64,000 bases of DNA. It comes from Marinobacterium lutimaris. GTDB lineage: Bacteria > Pseudomonadota > Gammaproteobacteria > Pseudomonadales > Balneatricaceae. Of the stretch, positions 25,658 to 34,256 are shown one piece after another (within the stretch, counting starts at the first letter, position 1; the number at the start of each line of letters is the position of its first letter). Where the stretch lies: positions 2,229,789 to 2,293,788 of the forward strand of contig NZ_FNVQ01000001.1 in assembly GCF_900108065.1 (NCBI RefSeq), written 5' to 3'. The notes under the pieces are model-generated. The model was not told the origin of the DNA. It did not search any database and saw nothing but the letters and a program-made list of their open reading frames with translations. Both the position numbers and the translations under genes were made by a program.

Positions 25658-26454
25658 CTCTCTCCAGCTGCCTCTACGCCGGGCATGTGATGCACCATCG
25701 CTTTCGGCCCAAGCAGCACCGCTTCATCTATCGGGTGGTCTCCTGACTGATCGATCTGGATGAACTGCAAACACTGAATCGCTCCCTGCGCCTGTTTTCA
25801 GTGAACCGCTTCAACCTGTTTTCGTTCCGCGAAAGCGATCACGGCGATGGCTCGGGTCGGCCGCTAAAGCAGCAGATCGATGAACTGCTGCAACAGAGCG
25901 GCATCGATACGGCGGGCGGCCCGGTGCGCCTGCTCTGCTACCCCCGTATCCTCGGCTACGTGTTCAACCCGCTCAGTGTCTATTACTGCTACGACCGGCA
26001 GGAAAACCTGAAAGCGGTGCTGTACGAGGTCAGCAACACCTTTGGCCAGCGCCACAGCTACCTGATAGAAGCCGATGGAGAAACGCTGCCCGAGCAGATC
26101 CGCCAATCCTGCGACAAGGCGTTCTATGTCTCACCCTTCATGCCGATGGATGCGCCCTACCGCTTCCGTCTGCGTGCGCCGGACACCGCTGTCGCCGTCT
26201 GCATCCGTCAGAGCGACAACGACGGCAGCCTGCTGCATGCCACCTTTACCGGCAAACGGCAGGCGCTCAGTAATCGCTCGCTGCTGCGTACCTTTTTGCG
26301 CTACCCGCTGATGACGCTGAAGGTGATGGCCGGCATCCACTGGGAAGCGCTGAAGCTCTGGCGCAAGAAAATCCCGATCCAACCCCGCCCGGAAGCCCCA
26401 CGCGAAGCCATTACGCTGATCAGAACCAGGAGGCTGGAACATGAAACCCGCTGA
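25654..26454 (+). pseudogene. DUF1365 gene interrupted by an in-frame TGA
   Basis: From ATG 25654 the frame gives MTLSSCLYAGHVMHHRFRPK, the normal DUF1365 N-terminus, down to FIYRVVS, then TGA at 25744-25746 (codon 31). The same frame carries on as LIDLDELQTL, RLFSVNRFNLFSFRESDHGDG and PRILGYVFNPLSVYYCY to 26454 with no shift. Homologues read on with a sense codon at this position; one base change from TGG would explain it. The rest of the gene is well preserved, so the lesion is recent, a sequencing error, or read through. GTG at 25801 could restart without a visible ribosome site. The gene sits between the oxidoreductase and cfa and overlaps both. Confidence 0.85.
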
Positions 26455-27676
26455 GTACTCGCAAATGGACCCTACTGCCCTGGCGCCGCAGGCGAGCTGG
26501 TTTAACCGCCGCTGCCTTGATGCAGTGTTGAAACATCTGCCGCATCTGGACCGGGGCCAGCTTGACCTGGTTCTTCCCGATGGACGTCAGCTCAAGTTCG
26601 GCCGCGCCGATGTCAACGAACCGCGCGCCAGTGTGCATCTGAAAAGCTATAAACCGCTGCGTCGCCTGCTTCGCGGCGGGCTGATGGGGTGGGCTGAAAG
26701 CTACATGGAAGGCGAGTGGGACTCGCCGGATCTGACTTCACTGATTCGCTGGGCAGTGCGCAACCAGCAGGCGATGGCCAGCTTTATGGACGGTCACCGC
26801 CTGATCAAGCTGCTCAACCGACTGTTCCACCTGAGCCGCAACAATTCGCGTCGTGGCAGCCGCCGCAACATCGCCTACCACTACGACCTGGGCAATGAGT
26901 TCTATAAGCTTTGGCTGGATCGCACCATGACCTACTCCGCGGCACTGTTTGAGGAACAGGATTCCCTGGAAGCCGCACAGCTGAACAAATACCGCCGCAT
27001 CTGTGAAATGCTGAAGCTGAAACCGGGCCAGGAAGTGCTTGAGATCGGCTGCGGCTGGGGCGGATTCGCCGAGGTGGCTGCCACCGAATTCGGTGTCAAA
27101 GTGCACGGCATCACCCTGTCGCAGGAACAGCTGGATTTCGCCCGGCAGCGGATAGAGAAAGCGGGCCTTAACGCACAGTGCAGTTTCAGCCTGACCGACT
27201 ACCGTGACCTGGACCAGCAGTATGACCATATCGTCTCAATAGAGATGTTCGAGGCGGTGGGGGAAAGCCACTGGGCCGGCTATTTCGACAAGGTGAAAGC
27301 CTGCCTCAAACCTGGCGGCGAAGCGGTGCTTCAGGTGATCAGCATCGCCGAGGAGCGATTTGAGGGCTACCGCCGCAGCGCTGACTTCATCCAGCGCTAT
27401 ATTTTCCCGGGTGGCATGCTGCCGAGCCCCTCGGTGATGAAGCGCTGCATCGATGAACAGGGATTGTCACTGCAGGAGGAGCTGCTGTTCGGCCAGGATT
27501 ACGCGCGCACGCTGGAGATCTGGCAACGCGACTTCAACGAACACTGGCCGGAGATCCGCAACCAGGGCTTTGACGAACGCTTCCGCCGCATGTGGAACTA
27601 CTACCTTTCCTATTGCGCCGGTGGCTTTTACGAAGACACCATCGATGTGGGACTGTACCGGATCAAACCGGCCTGA
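26441..27676 (+). CDS. cfa: Cyclopropane-fatty-acyl-phospholipid synthase
   Basis: 411 residues. N-terminal lipid-binding domain (GRADVNEPRASVHLKSYKPL ... GWAESYMEGEWDSPDLTSL), then the SAM methyltransferase domain with HYDLGNEFYKLWLDRTMTYS, motif I VLEIGCGWGGFAEVAA, and EMFEAVGESHWAGYF. It adds a methylene bridge from SAM to cis double bonds of membrane phospholipids. ChrR-controlled cfa genes are known in alphaproteobacteria, in keeping with removal of oxidation-prone double bonds. The start lies 14 bp inside the DUF1365 gene. A hairpin (AACCGGCC-TGAT-GGCCGGTT) embraces the stop codon. Confidence 0.94.
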   Translation: MKPAEYSQMDPTALAPQASWFNRRCLDAVLKHLPHLDRGQLDLVLPDGRQLKFGRADVNEPRASVHLKSYKPLRRLLRGGLMGWAESYMEGEWDSPDLTSLIRWAVRNQQAMASFMDGHRLIKLLNRLFHLSRNNSRRGSRRNIAYHYDLGNEFYKLWLDRTMTYSAALFEEQDSLEAAQLNKYRRICEMLKLKPGQEVLEIGCGWGGFAEVAATEFGVKVHGITLSQEQLDFARQRIEKAGLNAQCSFSLTDYRDLDQQYDHIVSIEMFEAVGESHWAGYFDKVKACLKPGGEAVLQVISIAEERFEGYRRSADFIQRYIFPGGMLPSPSVMKRCIDEQGLSLQEELLFGQDYARTLEIWQRDFNEHWPEIRNQGFDERFRRMWNYYLSYCAGGFYEDTIDVGLYRIKPA

Positions 27677-27685
27677 TGGCCGGTT
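27666..27685. terminator. Hairpin at the cfa stop codon
   Basis: AACCGGCC (27666-27673), loop TGAT containing the TGA, GGCCGGTT (27678-27685). Eight perfect pairs, four-base loop, no strong T-run, so it may be a weak terminator or 3' stabiliser shared by the convergent genes. Confidence 0.5.
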
Positions 27686-27729
27686 CTCAAAGGTTGATAG
27701 CAAAAACCTCAGAACTCAGAAATCAGAAA

Positions 27730-28161
27730 TCAGGCGCCGGCGCTGATCCGCTTTTTCACCCGGCGCAGTAACCAGCCTACCAGCGGCAGCCTGAGATAGA
27801 GCGGGCTGCTGTCCCAGTAATCCAGGTGCTCGGTGATGCGCCCGCCGGCCTCGAAGCTCAGGCGGCTGACACCATCGATATAGAACTCTCCGAGCAGCGG
27901 AATCTTAGCGGTGAAAATCCAGCGCAGATAGGCGTGCTGATCATCAGCCAGACGTTCGGTAATGGTGAAGCGCGGATTCTCGCAATGCTCGAACATATCC
28001 ACCAGCACCGCCCGCATAGCGCCCCAGCCATTCACATCGTTGAACGGATCGCGGAAGTGAACATCCGGGCTCACCAGTGTTTCCAACCGGTCGATATTCT
28101 GCGGCGCCAGCTGTTCAAACGCCTGACAGTAAAGGTTGAGGGTTTGCTGCGCATCGCTCAT
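27730..28161 (-). CDS. NTF2-like / SnoaL-like protein
   Basis: 143 residues with the cone-shaped NTF2 fold pattern: an N-terminal helix (MSDAQQTLNLYCQAFEQL), VSPDVHFRDPFNDVNGWGAMRAVL, and FTAKIPLLGEFYIDGVSRLSFEAGGRITEHLDYWDSS-type strands. Such NTF2-like genes commonly travel with the SDR gene in ChrR/ECF11 loci. No catalytic role can be assigned. Its ATG overlaps the stop of the SDR gene by four bases. Confidence 0.78.
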   Translation of the reverse strand: MSDAQQTLNLYCQAFEQLAPQNIDRLETLVSPDVHFRDPFNDVNGWGAMRAVLVDMFEHCENPRFTITERLADDQHAYLRWIFTAKIPLLGEFYIDGVSRLSFEAGGRITEHLDYWDSSPLYLRLPLVGWLLRRVKKRISAGA

Positions 28162-28931
28162 AAGCCGGTCTTCCGTTTTATCAGGCTGAAATAGAGTCGG
28201 TACGGCAACAGCCGCATCAGTTTCATGATCATCGCAAAGCGGGTCGGAAAACAGATCTCAAACCCGCTACCTTTAAGTCCTTTAATGATCGCCTCGGCGG
28301 CCTCTTCCGGCTCGATCAGGCAGGGCATCTCGAATTCGTTGCGATCGGTCAGCGGGGTGCGCACAAAGCCGGGGTTGATCAGGCGCAGATCGATGCCGGT
28401 TCCGTTTAACTCACAGGCCAGCGACTCCGCCAGGTTGATCACCGCCGCCTTGCTGCCGCCATAGGCGCCAGCGGTCGGCAGTCCACGATAGCCCGCCACC
28501 GAAGACACCAGTGCCAGCGTGCCGAGACCTCGCTTACGCATCGCCGGCAGCACCACTTCAAGCACATTCAGGATACCGAAATAGTTAACCTCCATCAGCG
28601 CCCGACAGGCCTCCACGGAGAGCTCCCTGGCCGGCATCGGCTGATGGTTACCGGCGCTTAGCATCACCAGGTCGGGCACACCCTCGCGGCAGCACAGCTC
28701 TTCAAACGCGCGCTGCGTGTCTGTGCTGTCGGTCACATCGAATGCCAGGGTGCCGAGCGTATCACCCAGTCCTTGCTGTCGAGCCTTATCACAGACCGCC
28801 TGCAGGGGTTCAAGACGCCTCCCGCTAACCACCACCCGGTGGCCCAGTGCCGCAAACGCAAGAGCGGTGGCCCGACCTATGCCGGTGCCACCGCCCGTTA
28901 TCCAGATAAGCTGTTTCGAATCTGTCAGCAT
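28158..28931 (-). CDS. Short-chain dehydrogenase/reductase
   Basis: 257 residues of the classical SDR type: cofactor motif WITGGGTGIGRATALAFAALGH, then LSAGNHQ (in place of NNAG), active-site Ser in LALVSSVAGYRG, and catalytic Y-x3-K in AYGGSKAAV. Note that the dyad reads Y-G-G-S-K, as expected. The substrate is unknown. It lies 45 bp downstream of the chemoreceptor gene, in the same direction. The start is wrapped by an inverted repeat (28932-28959) that holds the GGAGG ribosome site in its loop. Confidence 0.87.
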   Translation of the reverse strand: MLTDSKQLIWITGGGTGIGRATALAFAALGHRVVVSGRRLEPLQAVCDKARQQGLGDTLGTLAFDVTDSTDTQRAFEELCCREGVPDLVMLSAGNHQPMPARELSVEACRALMEVNYFGILNVLEVVLPAMRKRGLGTLALVSSVAGYRGLPTAGAYGGSKAAVINLAESLACELNGTGIDLRLINPGFVRTPLTDRNEFEMPCLIEPEEAAEAIIKGLKGSGFEICFPTRFAMIMKLMRLLPYRLYFSLIKRKTGL

Positions 28932-28959
28932 GGCGTACCTCCTTTACCGGAAGTACGCC
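28932..28959 (-). promoter_or_regulatory. Inverted repeat enclosing the SDR ribosome-binding site
   Basis: Read on the minus strand: GGCGTAC, 14 bases containing AAAGGAG, then GTACGCC directly before the ATG. The seven-pair stem would place the Shine-Dalgarno sequence in a loop and the spacer in the 3' arm, so it could tune translation. It could equally be a protein operator. Confidence 0.5.
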
Positions 28960-28976
28960 GTTTAAAGCGAACCGGT

Positions 28977-30647
28977 TCAGACCTTGAAACGATTCACCAG
29001 GGTCGCCAGACGCTGTTCGATCTGAGCCATGGTGGCGGACATATCGGCCACTGCCACGGCGTTGCGGGTTGAGCGCTCGGAGATATCAGCGATCTCCTGC
29101 ACGCTGCGGCTGACTTCGTCCGCGACGGCGGTCTGCTCTTCGGCCGCACTGGCGATCTGGGTATTCATCTCGGTAATCAGGCCAACAGAATGAGCGATGC
29201 GATTGAGCGACTCGCTGGCCAGCTCGGCGGTATCCACCGTTTCGCGGCTCTGCGACTGCCCCGCTTCCATCACTTTAACCGCCTCCTGCGCACCCTTCTG
29301 CAGACGCTCGATCATGCGATGGATCTCTTCGGTGCTCTGCTGGGTACGCGCCGACAGGGAACGCACCTCATCGGCCACCACCGCAAAACCGCGGCCATGA
29401 TCGCCCGCCCGCGCCGCCTCGATGGCGGCGTTGAGCGCCAGCAGGTTGGTCTGCTCGGCAATGCCCTGGATCACGCTGACGATGCTGCCGATCTCGTTGC
29501 TGTCTTCATCGAGACGCCGAATTACCTCGGCGGCGCGATTCACATCATCGGCCAACTCATTGATAGAACTGATCGATTTCTCAACCACCGCCTGACCATC
29601 ACCGGATTCACGGTCCGCTTCCTGGGCCGCTTCCGCTGCCTGAGCCGCACTGCCAGACACCTGCAGCACCGCAGCCGCCATCTCGTGGATCGCCGCTGCT
29701 ACCTGATCGGTTTCCTGCTTCTGCTGTTCCGCATCGCTACGCGTCTGGCCGGCAACACCATCAAGCTGCTCGGTAGACTGGGTCAGAGAAGCGACAGCGC
29801 CCTTCACCTCTGCGATGACGCCCTGGATATTGGCTGCAAAACCGTTGAAACCGCGGGCCAGATCACCCACTTCGTCCTGACTGCTGTCGGGCAGGCGCTG
29901 GGTCAGATCACCCTCGCCCTGGCTGATCTCTGCCAGTGCAGCCGCCACCTTGCGTATCGGATTAACGATCAGGTTAGCGACGAACCAGGAGAGCAGCGAC
30001 ACGACCAGCAGCAGCACCACCGAAATGCCGATAATGGTCCACATGGTGTCCGCGATGTTTTTGCTGATCGCCTGCTGTCGCTCGGCCACTGCCGCATCGA
30101 TATCATCGATATAGACACCGGTGCCAACCATCCAGCCCCACTCGCGAATCTGGTCCGCGTAGCTAAGTTTGGGCATTACTGCATTGACGCTGGGCTTCAT
30201 CCAGCCGTACGGCAGAAAGCCGCCGCCACTGCGGGCTTTATCGATCAGCTCTTTGACCACCCTGACACCGTCGGGGTCCACCACGCCGGAACGATCGGTC
30301 CCTTCCGATGACGGATCGGGGTGGTAGGCTACCGTGATGCCGTTGAAGTCATAAACGAACAGGTAGCCGTCTTCGCCAAAGGTCATCGAGCGCAGCACGT
30401 CTTTAGCCCGCTCTTTAGCATCCGGCGCCTGGCTCGCCACAATCGGCGCTACCGCGGTTAACGCCAGATCGATATAGGCTTTTAGCTCCTCTTTCTGCTT
30501 CGCAATCAACTCCTCCCTGACAGCCTCAACCTCGCGCTCACCCACACTTTTCATCTGAAAGTTAACCACCAGCATTACCACCAGGGTCACCAGCAGCATC
30601 GGCAACAGCGCGAATAAAAGAATTTTTCCTTTTAGACGAATACGCAT
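28977..30647 (-). CDS. Methyl-accepting chemotaxis protein with sCache domain
   Basis: About 556 residues: transmembrane helix (7-28), periplasmic single Cache domain (35-190; [23 protein letters not shown] and [15 protein letters not shown] are typical sCache_2 pieces), second helix (about 203-225), HAMP (to about 280), and a long signalling coiled coil with the hairpin tip [32 protein letters not shown]. No C-terminal CheR-binding pentapeptide is seen. sCache_2 receptors often bind small organic acids such as pyruvate or acetate; the ligand here is unknown. An ATG six bases earlier (30653) is an alternative start. Confidence 0.93.
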   Translation of the reverse strand: MRIRLKGKILLFALLPMLLVTLVVMLVVNFQMKSVGEREVEAVREELIAKQKEELKAYIDLALTAVAPIVASQAPDAKERAKDVLRSMTFGEDGYLFVYDFNGITVAYHPDPSSEGTDRSGVVDPDGVRVVKELIDKARSGGGFLPYGWMKPSVNAVMPKLSYADQIREWGWMVGTGVYIDDIDAAVAERQQAISKNIADTMWTIIGISVVLLLVVSLLSWFVANLIVNPIRKVAAALAEISQGEGDLTQRLPDSSQDEVGDLARGFNGFAANIQGVIAEVKGAVASLTQSTEQLDGVAGQTRSDAEQQKQETDQVAAAIHEMAAAVLQVSGSAAQAAEAAQEADRESGDGQAVVEKSISSINELADDVNRAAEVIRRLDEDSNEIGSIVSVIQGIAEQTNLLALNAAIEAARAGDHGRGFAVVADEVRSLSARTQQSTEEIHRMIERLQKGAQEAVKVMEAGQSQSRETVDTAELASESLNRIAHSVGLITEMNTQIASAAEEQTAVADEVSRSVQEIADISERSTRNAVAVADMSATMAQIEQRLATLVNRFKV

Positions 30648-30795
30648 GATCATGGATTCCTTACGACATATTCAGGCTGGCGGGCAAAAGGCACCGAGCA
30701 ATATTTACTTTCAGGGAGGTCGCAACGCCCAGGACAGGTTATGCTCTCTACCCGAACCAATTATATCGGCCGACGTCACTATTAGATGAGCTTTC

Positions 30796-30818
30796 ACCTA
30801 AGTATTTGATCCTTAGGT
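30796..30818. promoter_or_regulatory. Inverted repeat upstream of ppiA
   Basis: ACCTAAG (30796-30802) and CTTAGGT (30812-30818) are perfect inverted repeats with nine bases between, 68 bp before the cyclophilin ATG. It could be an operator; no regulator is suggested by the neighbours. Confidence 0.4.
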
Positions 30819-30885
30819 AGCATTAATCGACACAAACCCTAACCGGGATCATCTTTTTGTACCGACACCAACAAGGAAATGCAGA

Positions 30886-31446
30886 ATGAAAACCAAAACC
30901 AGGCTGCTGGCTCTGCTGCCACTGATGCTTGCCCCGCTGGTTCAGGCAGACGACCGGGTCAGCCTCGAGACATCCATGGGCAATATCGAAATCGAGCTTT
31001 ACGCCGACCAGGCGCCAAAGACTGTGGCTAATTTCCTCGAGTATGTGGACAGCGGCTACTACGACGGTCTGATCTTTCACCGGGTCATTCCCGGCTTCAT
31101 GATCCAGGGCGGTGGCATGAACGCCTCAATGCAGGCCAAGCCAAACCGTCCCCCGGTTGAAAATGAATCGGACAATGGCCTGAGCAACGAGCGCGGCACC
31201 CTGGCCATGGCCCGTACCCGCGACCCGGACAGCGCCAACAGCCAGTTCTTTATCAATACCGTGAACAACAGTCGCCTCGACGGCATGCCGGGCAAACCGG
31301 GTTACACAGTTTTTGCCAAGGTCGTTTCAGGTATGGATGTTGTCGACAAGATAGGCGCTGTGGAAACCACCACCCGCGCGCCCTTCCGGGACGTACCGGT
31401 CACGCCGGTCGTGATCGAGAAGGCGGCGGTCATTTCCACGCCTTAA
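30886..31446 (+). CDS. ppiA: Periplasmic peptidyl-prolyl cis-trans isomerase, cyclophilin type
   Basis: 186 residues with a signal peptide cut after LVQA-DD. The cyclophilin core has FHRVIPGFMIQGGGMN (catalytic Arg and Phe/Gln) at about 64-79, ARTRDPDSANSQFFINT, and GKPGYTVFAKVVSGMDVV. The enzyme speeds proline isomerisation during folding in the periplasm. AAGGAAATGCAGA precedes the ATG. A large inverted repeat lies after the stop. Confidence 0.93.
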   Translation: MKTKTRLLALLPLMLAPLVQADDRVSLETSMGNIEIELYADQAPKTVANFLEYVDSGYYDGLIFHRVIPGFMIQGGGMNASMQAKPNRPPVENESDNGLSNERGTLAMARTRDPDSANSQFFINTVNNSRLDGMPGKPGYTVFAKVVSGMDVVDKIGAVETTTRAPFRDVPVTPVVIEKAAVISTP

Positions 31447-31465
31447 GAAACAAGCCTGGCGGCTC

Positions 31466-31514
31466 AACAGCGCTGCTCCAGAACTCGCCACGGGTTTCTG
31501 CTGGCAGCGCTGTT
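31466..31514. repeat. 11-bp inverted repeat downstream of ppiA
   Basis: AACAGCGCTGC (31466-31476) and GCAGCGCTGTT (31504-31514), perfect arms with 27 bases between. It lies between convergent genes but lacks a T-run on either side. Confidence 0.7.
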
Positions 31515-31585
31515 CATGGCCACCCCTTGGCTGGCCCAACGCAAGATTATCTGCGCCTTGAACTCATTCAGGGATCACCGCGGAC

Positions 31586-32056
31586 CTATCGCTGGATCGC
31601 CACGTAGCGCCCCTGCATGACGAAGGCCACCTCAGCATCACAGAGTACGTCGATCTGCAGATCCAGGCGGCCACGGCCACGTTCGTCGATTCGGTTGAGG
31701 AGATGATCAGTGTCTTCCTTGGAGGAGAGGCGCACCCGGGCGAAAAAAGCGCCCTTGATCGGCGCCTTGTAACTCTGATGGGCGTCGGCGATAACAACAT
31801 CGCAATCCAGCCCCTTTCCACGCAGATACAAAGTGGTGAGGCACCAGCCCGCCAGTGTGGCCAGCGCTGAGATAGAACCGCCAAAGCCGGTGCCCTTGTC
31901 ATTGACGTTGGGTGCCAGCGGCACGTGCAGCTCAAGTGCCTGGCCATCAAACTCCAGGCGCTCAATCTGCATCGCGCTGGTCAGCGGGATGCTGAGATAA
32001 AGCCAGCTGAGAAACTCGGCCGGATCGGTGGTGAGATTAGCGCCGGAATCAGCCAC
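31586..32056 (-). CDS. Thioesterase-like protein (YiiD C-terminal domain family)
   Basis: 156 residues with a single hot-dog fold. NVNDKGTGFGGSISALATLAGWC about residue 48 is the signature of the putative thioesterase domain found at the C-terminus of E. coli YiiD (FabY). ADAHQSYKAPIKGAFFARV is the second conserved strand pair. Such proteins act on acyl-CoA or acyl-ACP; the substrate is unknown. Its start overlaps the stop of the nitroreductase gene by eight bases, so the two are coupled. Confidence 0.8.
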   Translation of the reverse strand: MADSGANLTTDPAEFLSWLYLSIPLTSAMQIERLEFDGQALELHVPLAPNVNDKGTGFGGSISALATLAGWCLTTLYLRGKGLDCDVVIADAHQSYKAPIKGAFFARVRLSSKEDTDHLLNRIDERGRGRLDLQIDVLCDAEVAFVMQGRYVAIQR

Positions 32057-32612
32057 GGGAAGGCCAGTCGGAAACCAGTGATGAGGTATCGACCGCCGGC
32101 ACCGGTTTCTCTTTCACGGCGGTGCCTAGATATACGAAGCCGATAATCTCTTCGTTATTGGCAAGCCCAAGCCCCTCCGCAACGCGCGGATTGAACGCCA
32201 GATCGCCGGAGCGCCACATGGCGCCGACGCCCTGGGCGCTGGCTGCCTGAATTACCGCCTGGGCGGCACAGCCGGCCGTGATGATCTGTTCGCTCTTCGG
32301 CACCTTGGGGTGTTCCTGGGTGACCGCAATGGCAACCAGGATCATCGGTGCCCGCAACGGCATGTTACGCAGCTTGTTGATCTGTGCTTCCGCAAGATCC
32401 GCGTTTTCCGCCAGGGATACCGACAGGAACAGCTCCCCAAGTTCATTAAGACCTTCGCCTTCGATCTTGAGGAACCGATAAGGACGCAGCGAGCCATGAT
32501 CCGGCGCCCGCGCGGCCGCCTTCAGCATCAGCTCAAGCTGCGCGTCGGTGGGCGCCGGCGCCTGCAACATCGGGCTTGATGTACGGTTAACCAGCAGTTC
32601 CAGTGCTTCCAT
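32049..32612 (-). CDS. Nitroreductase family protein (YdjA-like)
   Basis: 187 residues, the short YdjA type of FMN nitroreductase. AARAPDHGSLRPYRFL (about 34-49) is the FMN-phosphate binding region and ITAGCAAQAVIQAASAQGVGAMWRSGD (about 113-138) the second cofactor segment. The family reduces nitro compounds or other electrophiles with NAD(P)H, working as a homodimer in the cytoplasm. It overlaps the thioesterase-like gene downstream and is 37 bp from queF upstream. Confidence 0.88.
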   Translation of the reverse strand: MEALELLVNRTSSPMLQAPAPTDAQLELMLKAAARAPDHGSLRPYRFLKIEGEGLNELGELFLSVSLAENADLAEAQINKLRNMPLRAPMILVAIAVTQEHPKVPKSEQIITAGCAAQAVIQAASAQGVGAMWRSGDLAFNPRVAEGLGLANNEEIIGFVYLGTAVKEKPVPAVDTSSLVSDWPSRG

Positions 32613-32649
32613 GGGCGTCTCCTTTTCTCGCTTTCAGCCTGCAACCAGA

Positions 32650-33474
32650 CTACTGACGGGACAAGCGTGTGTTAACCGGCTCATCCTGGATACTCGAGCG
32701 GTACGGGTTGATATCCAGCCCGCCACGACGCACATAGCGCGCATATACGCTGAGCTTCTGCGGACGGCAGTGACGCCAGATATCCATAAAGATATTTTCA
32801 ACGCACTGCTCATGAAAATCGCCATGCTCGCGGTATGAGACGATGTAAGCCAGTAGTCCTTTACGATCGATTTTGCCGCCACGATAGCGGATCTGCACGC
32901 TGCCCCAGTCCGGCTGGCCAGTCACCGGACAGTTGGATTTCAGCAGGTGTGTGGTCAGCGTTTCCGTCACCGTTTCGCTGCTGCACTTCAGCAGCGACGG
33001 CGCGGGAGTGTAATGCTCCACGTCGATTTCCAGATCGTCAATGCAGACCCCTTCCAGCTGGCCGATGGTTCCCGGCGCGTCCGGTCGGATCAGGCGCACC
33101 GATACCTGGCCACCCGCGGCCTGGGACAGATCCTGCTGCAGATGTGAGCGGACCTCATCCTCACTGCCAAAGCGGGTCAGGTTGTAAGAGTTCAAATAAA
33201 GCTTGAACGACTTGGACTCGATGATGCTTTCCGAGCTGGCCGGGATGCGAAACTCGGCGAGACGCACCACCGGCTTGCCACGGCTGTCGAGCCAGGACAG
33301 TTCGTAGGCGTTCCAGATATCCACACCACGAAACGGCAGCTTGGTGCGATCGACACCCTGAGCCTGCCAGTTGATATCCCGGGCGATGGGATAGAGCAGC
33401 GAGGGGTCGTAACGATTAACGTAGCGCGTCCCCTGTCCCAGCGGTGACTGTTTTACCGATTCATGTTCACTCAT
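32650..33474 (-). CDS. queF: NADPH-dependent 7-cyano-7-deazaguanine reductase
   Basis: 274 residues, the long two-domain form (E. coli-like) of QueF. The catalytic Cys is in LLKSNCPVTGQPDWG about residue 182, followed by the Asp of SYREHGDFHEQCVENIF. It reduces preQ0 to preQ1 in queuosine synthesis, the only enzyme known to reduce a nitrile to an amine. Its stop codon region and the start are separated from the ABC permease by a shared base (33474), so the genes are in one leftward operon. Confidence 0.95.
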   Translation of the reverse strand: MSEHESVKQSPLGQGTRYVNRYDPSLLYPIARDINWQAQGVDRTKLPFRGVDIWNAYELSWLDSRGKPVVRLAEFRIPASSESIIESKSFKLYLNSYNLTRFGSEDEVRSHLQQDLSQAAGGQVSVRLIRPDAPGTIGQLEGVCIDDLEIDVEHYTPAPSLLKCSSETVTETLTTHLLKSNCPVTGQPDWGSVQIRYRGGKIDRKGLLAYIVSYREHGDFHEQCVENIFMDIWRHCRPQKLSVYARYVRRGGLDINPYRSSIQDEPVNTRLSRQ

Positions 33475-34247
33475 CAGTTGCGAATGCCTTTACCTATATT
33501 AAGAAGGTGCAGCGAGAAACCGGCCAGTGCGACGATAAATACAAAAATCATCGTAAAGGCAAAACCGACATTGATATCGCTGACTCCCAGTATGCCGTAA
33601 CGGAAGGTGTTTACCATATACAGAATAGGGTTCAACTGGGAGACGCCCTGCCAGAACTCCGGCAGCAGTTCGATACTGTAGAACACGCCACCCAGATAGG
33701 TCAGCGGTGTCAGCACAAAGGTCGGGATGATCGAAATATCATCAAAGGTGGTGGCAAACACGGCGTTAATAAAACCACCCAGGGCGAACACGATCGAGGT
33801 CAGCAGCACGATACCGACGGTAACGCCGAGATGGTGGATCTGCAGATCGGTGAAGAACATAGACAGCACCGTTACGATCAGGCCGACCGCCAGACCGCGA
33901 GCCATACCACCAATGACATAGCCGCTGAGGATGATCCAGTTCGGCACCGGTGCCACCAGCAGCTCCTCGATATTGTGCTGGAACTTGGTGCCAAAGAACG
34001 AGGACACCACGTTGCCATAGGAGTTGGTAATCACCGACATCATGATCAGGCCGGGAACGATGTACTCCATGTAATCGAAGCCGCCCATCTCGCCGATACG
34101 CGAGCCGATCAGGTTACCGAAAATAATGAAGTAGAGCGTCATGGTGATCGCCGGCGGCAGCAGAGTCTGCGGCCAGATCCGGGTAAAGCGACGAACCTCC
34201 TTGACCACGATGGTCCAGAAGGCGGTAAACAGCAGCTGGCTGGGCAT
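33474..34247 (-). CDS. ABC-2 type transporter permease
   Basis: 257 residues with six transmembrane helices. The ABC-2 membrane signature is seen in the long last third (TYLGGVFYSIELLPEFWQGVSQLNPILYMVNTFRYGILG). It resembles E. coli YadH. Together with the ATPase that precedes it (nine bases away) it makes an exporter of unknown substrate. The queF gene follows directly, overlapping by one base; the same order is found in pseudomonads, as far as I recall. Confidence 0.92.
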   Translation of the reverse strand: MPSQLLFTAFWTIVVKEVRRFTRIWPQTLLPPAITMTLYFIIFGNLIGSRIGEMGGFDYMEYIVPGLIMMSVITNSYGNVVSSFFGTKFQHNIEELLVAPVPNWIILSGYVIGGMARGLAVGLIVTVLSMFFTDLQIHHLGVTVGIVLLTSIVFALGGFINAVFATTFDDISIIPTFVLTPLTYLGGVFYSIELLPEFWQGVSQLNPILYMVNTFRYGILGVSDINVGFAFTMIFVFIVALAGFSLHLLNIGKGIRN

Positions 34248-34256
34248 AGATATTCC

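Noticed and set aside
25744..25746. Selenocysteine codon in the DUF1365 gene
   Set aside because: Homologues do not carry Cys or Sec here as far as I know, and no stem-loop of the bacterial SECIS type is evident just after the TGA.
30807..30831. ECF-type promoter before ppiA
   Set aside because: TGATCC is present, but no TAAG-type -10 occurs at about 18 bp; the motif lies inside an inverted repeat instead.
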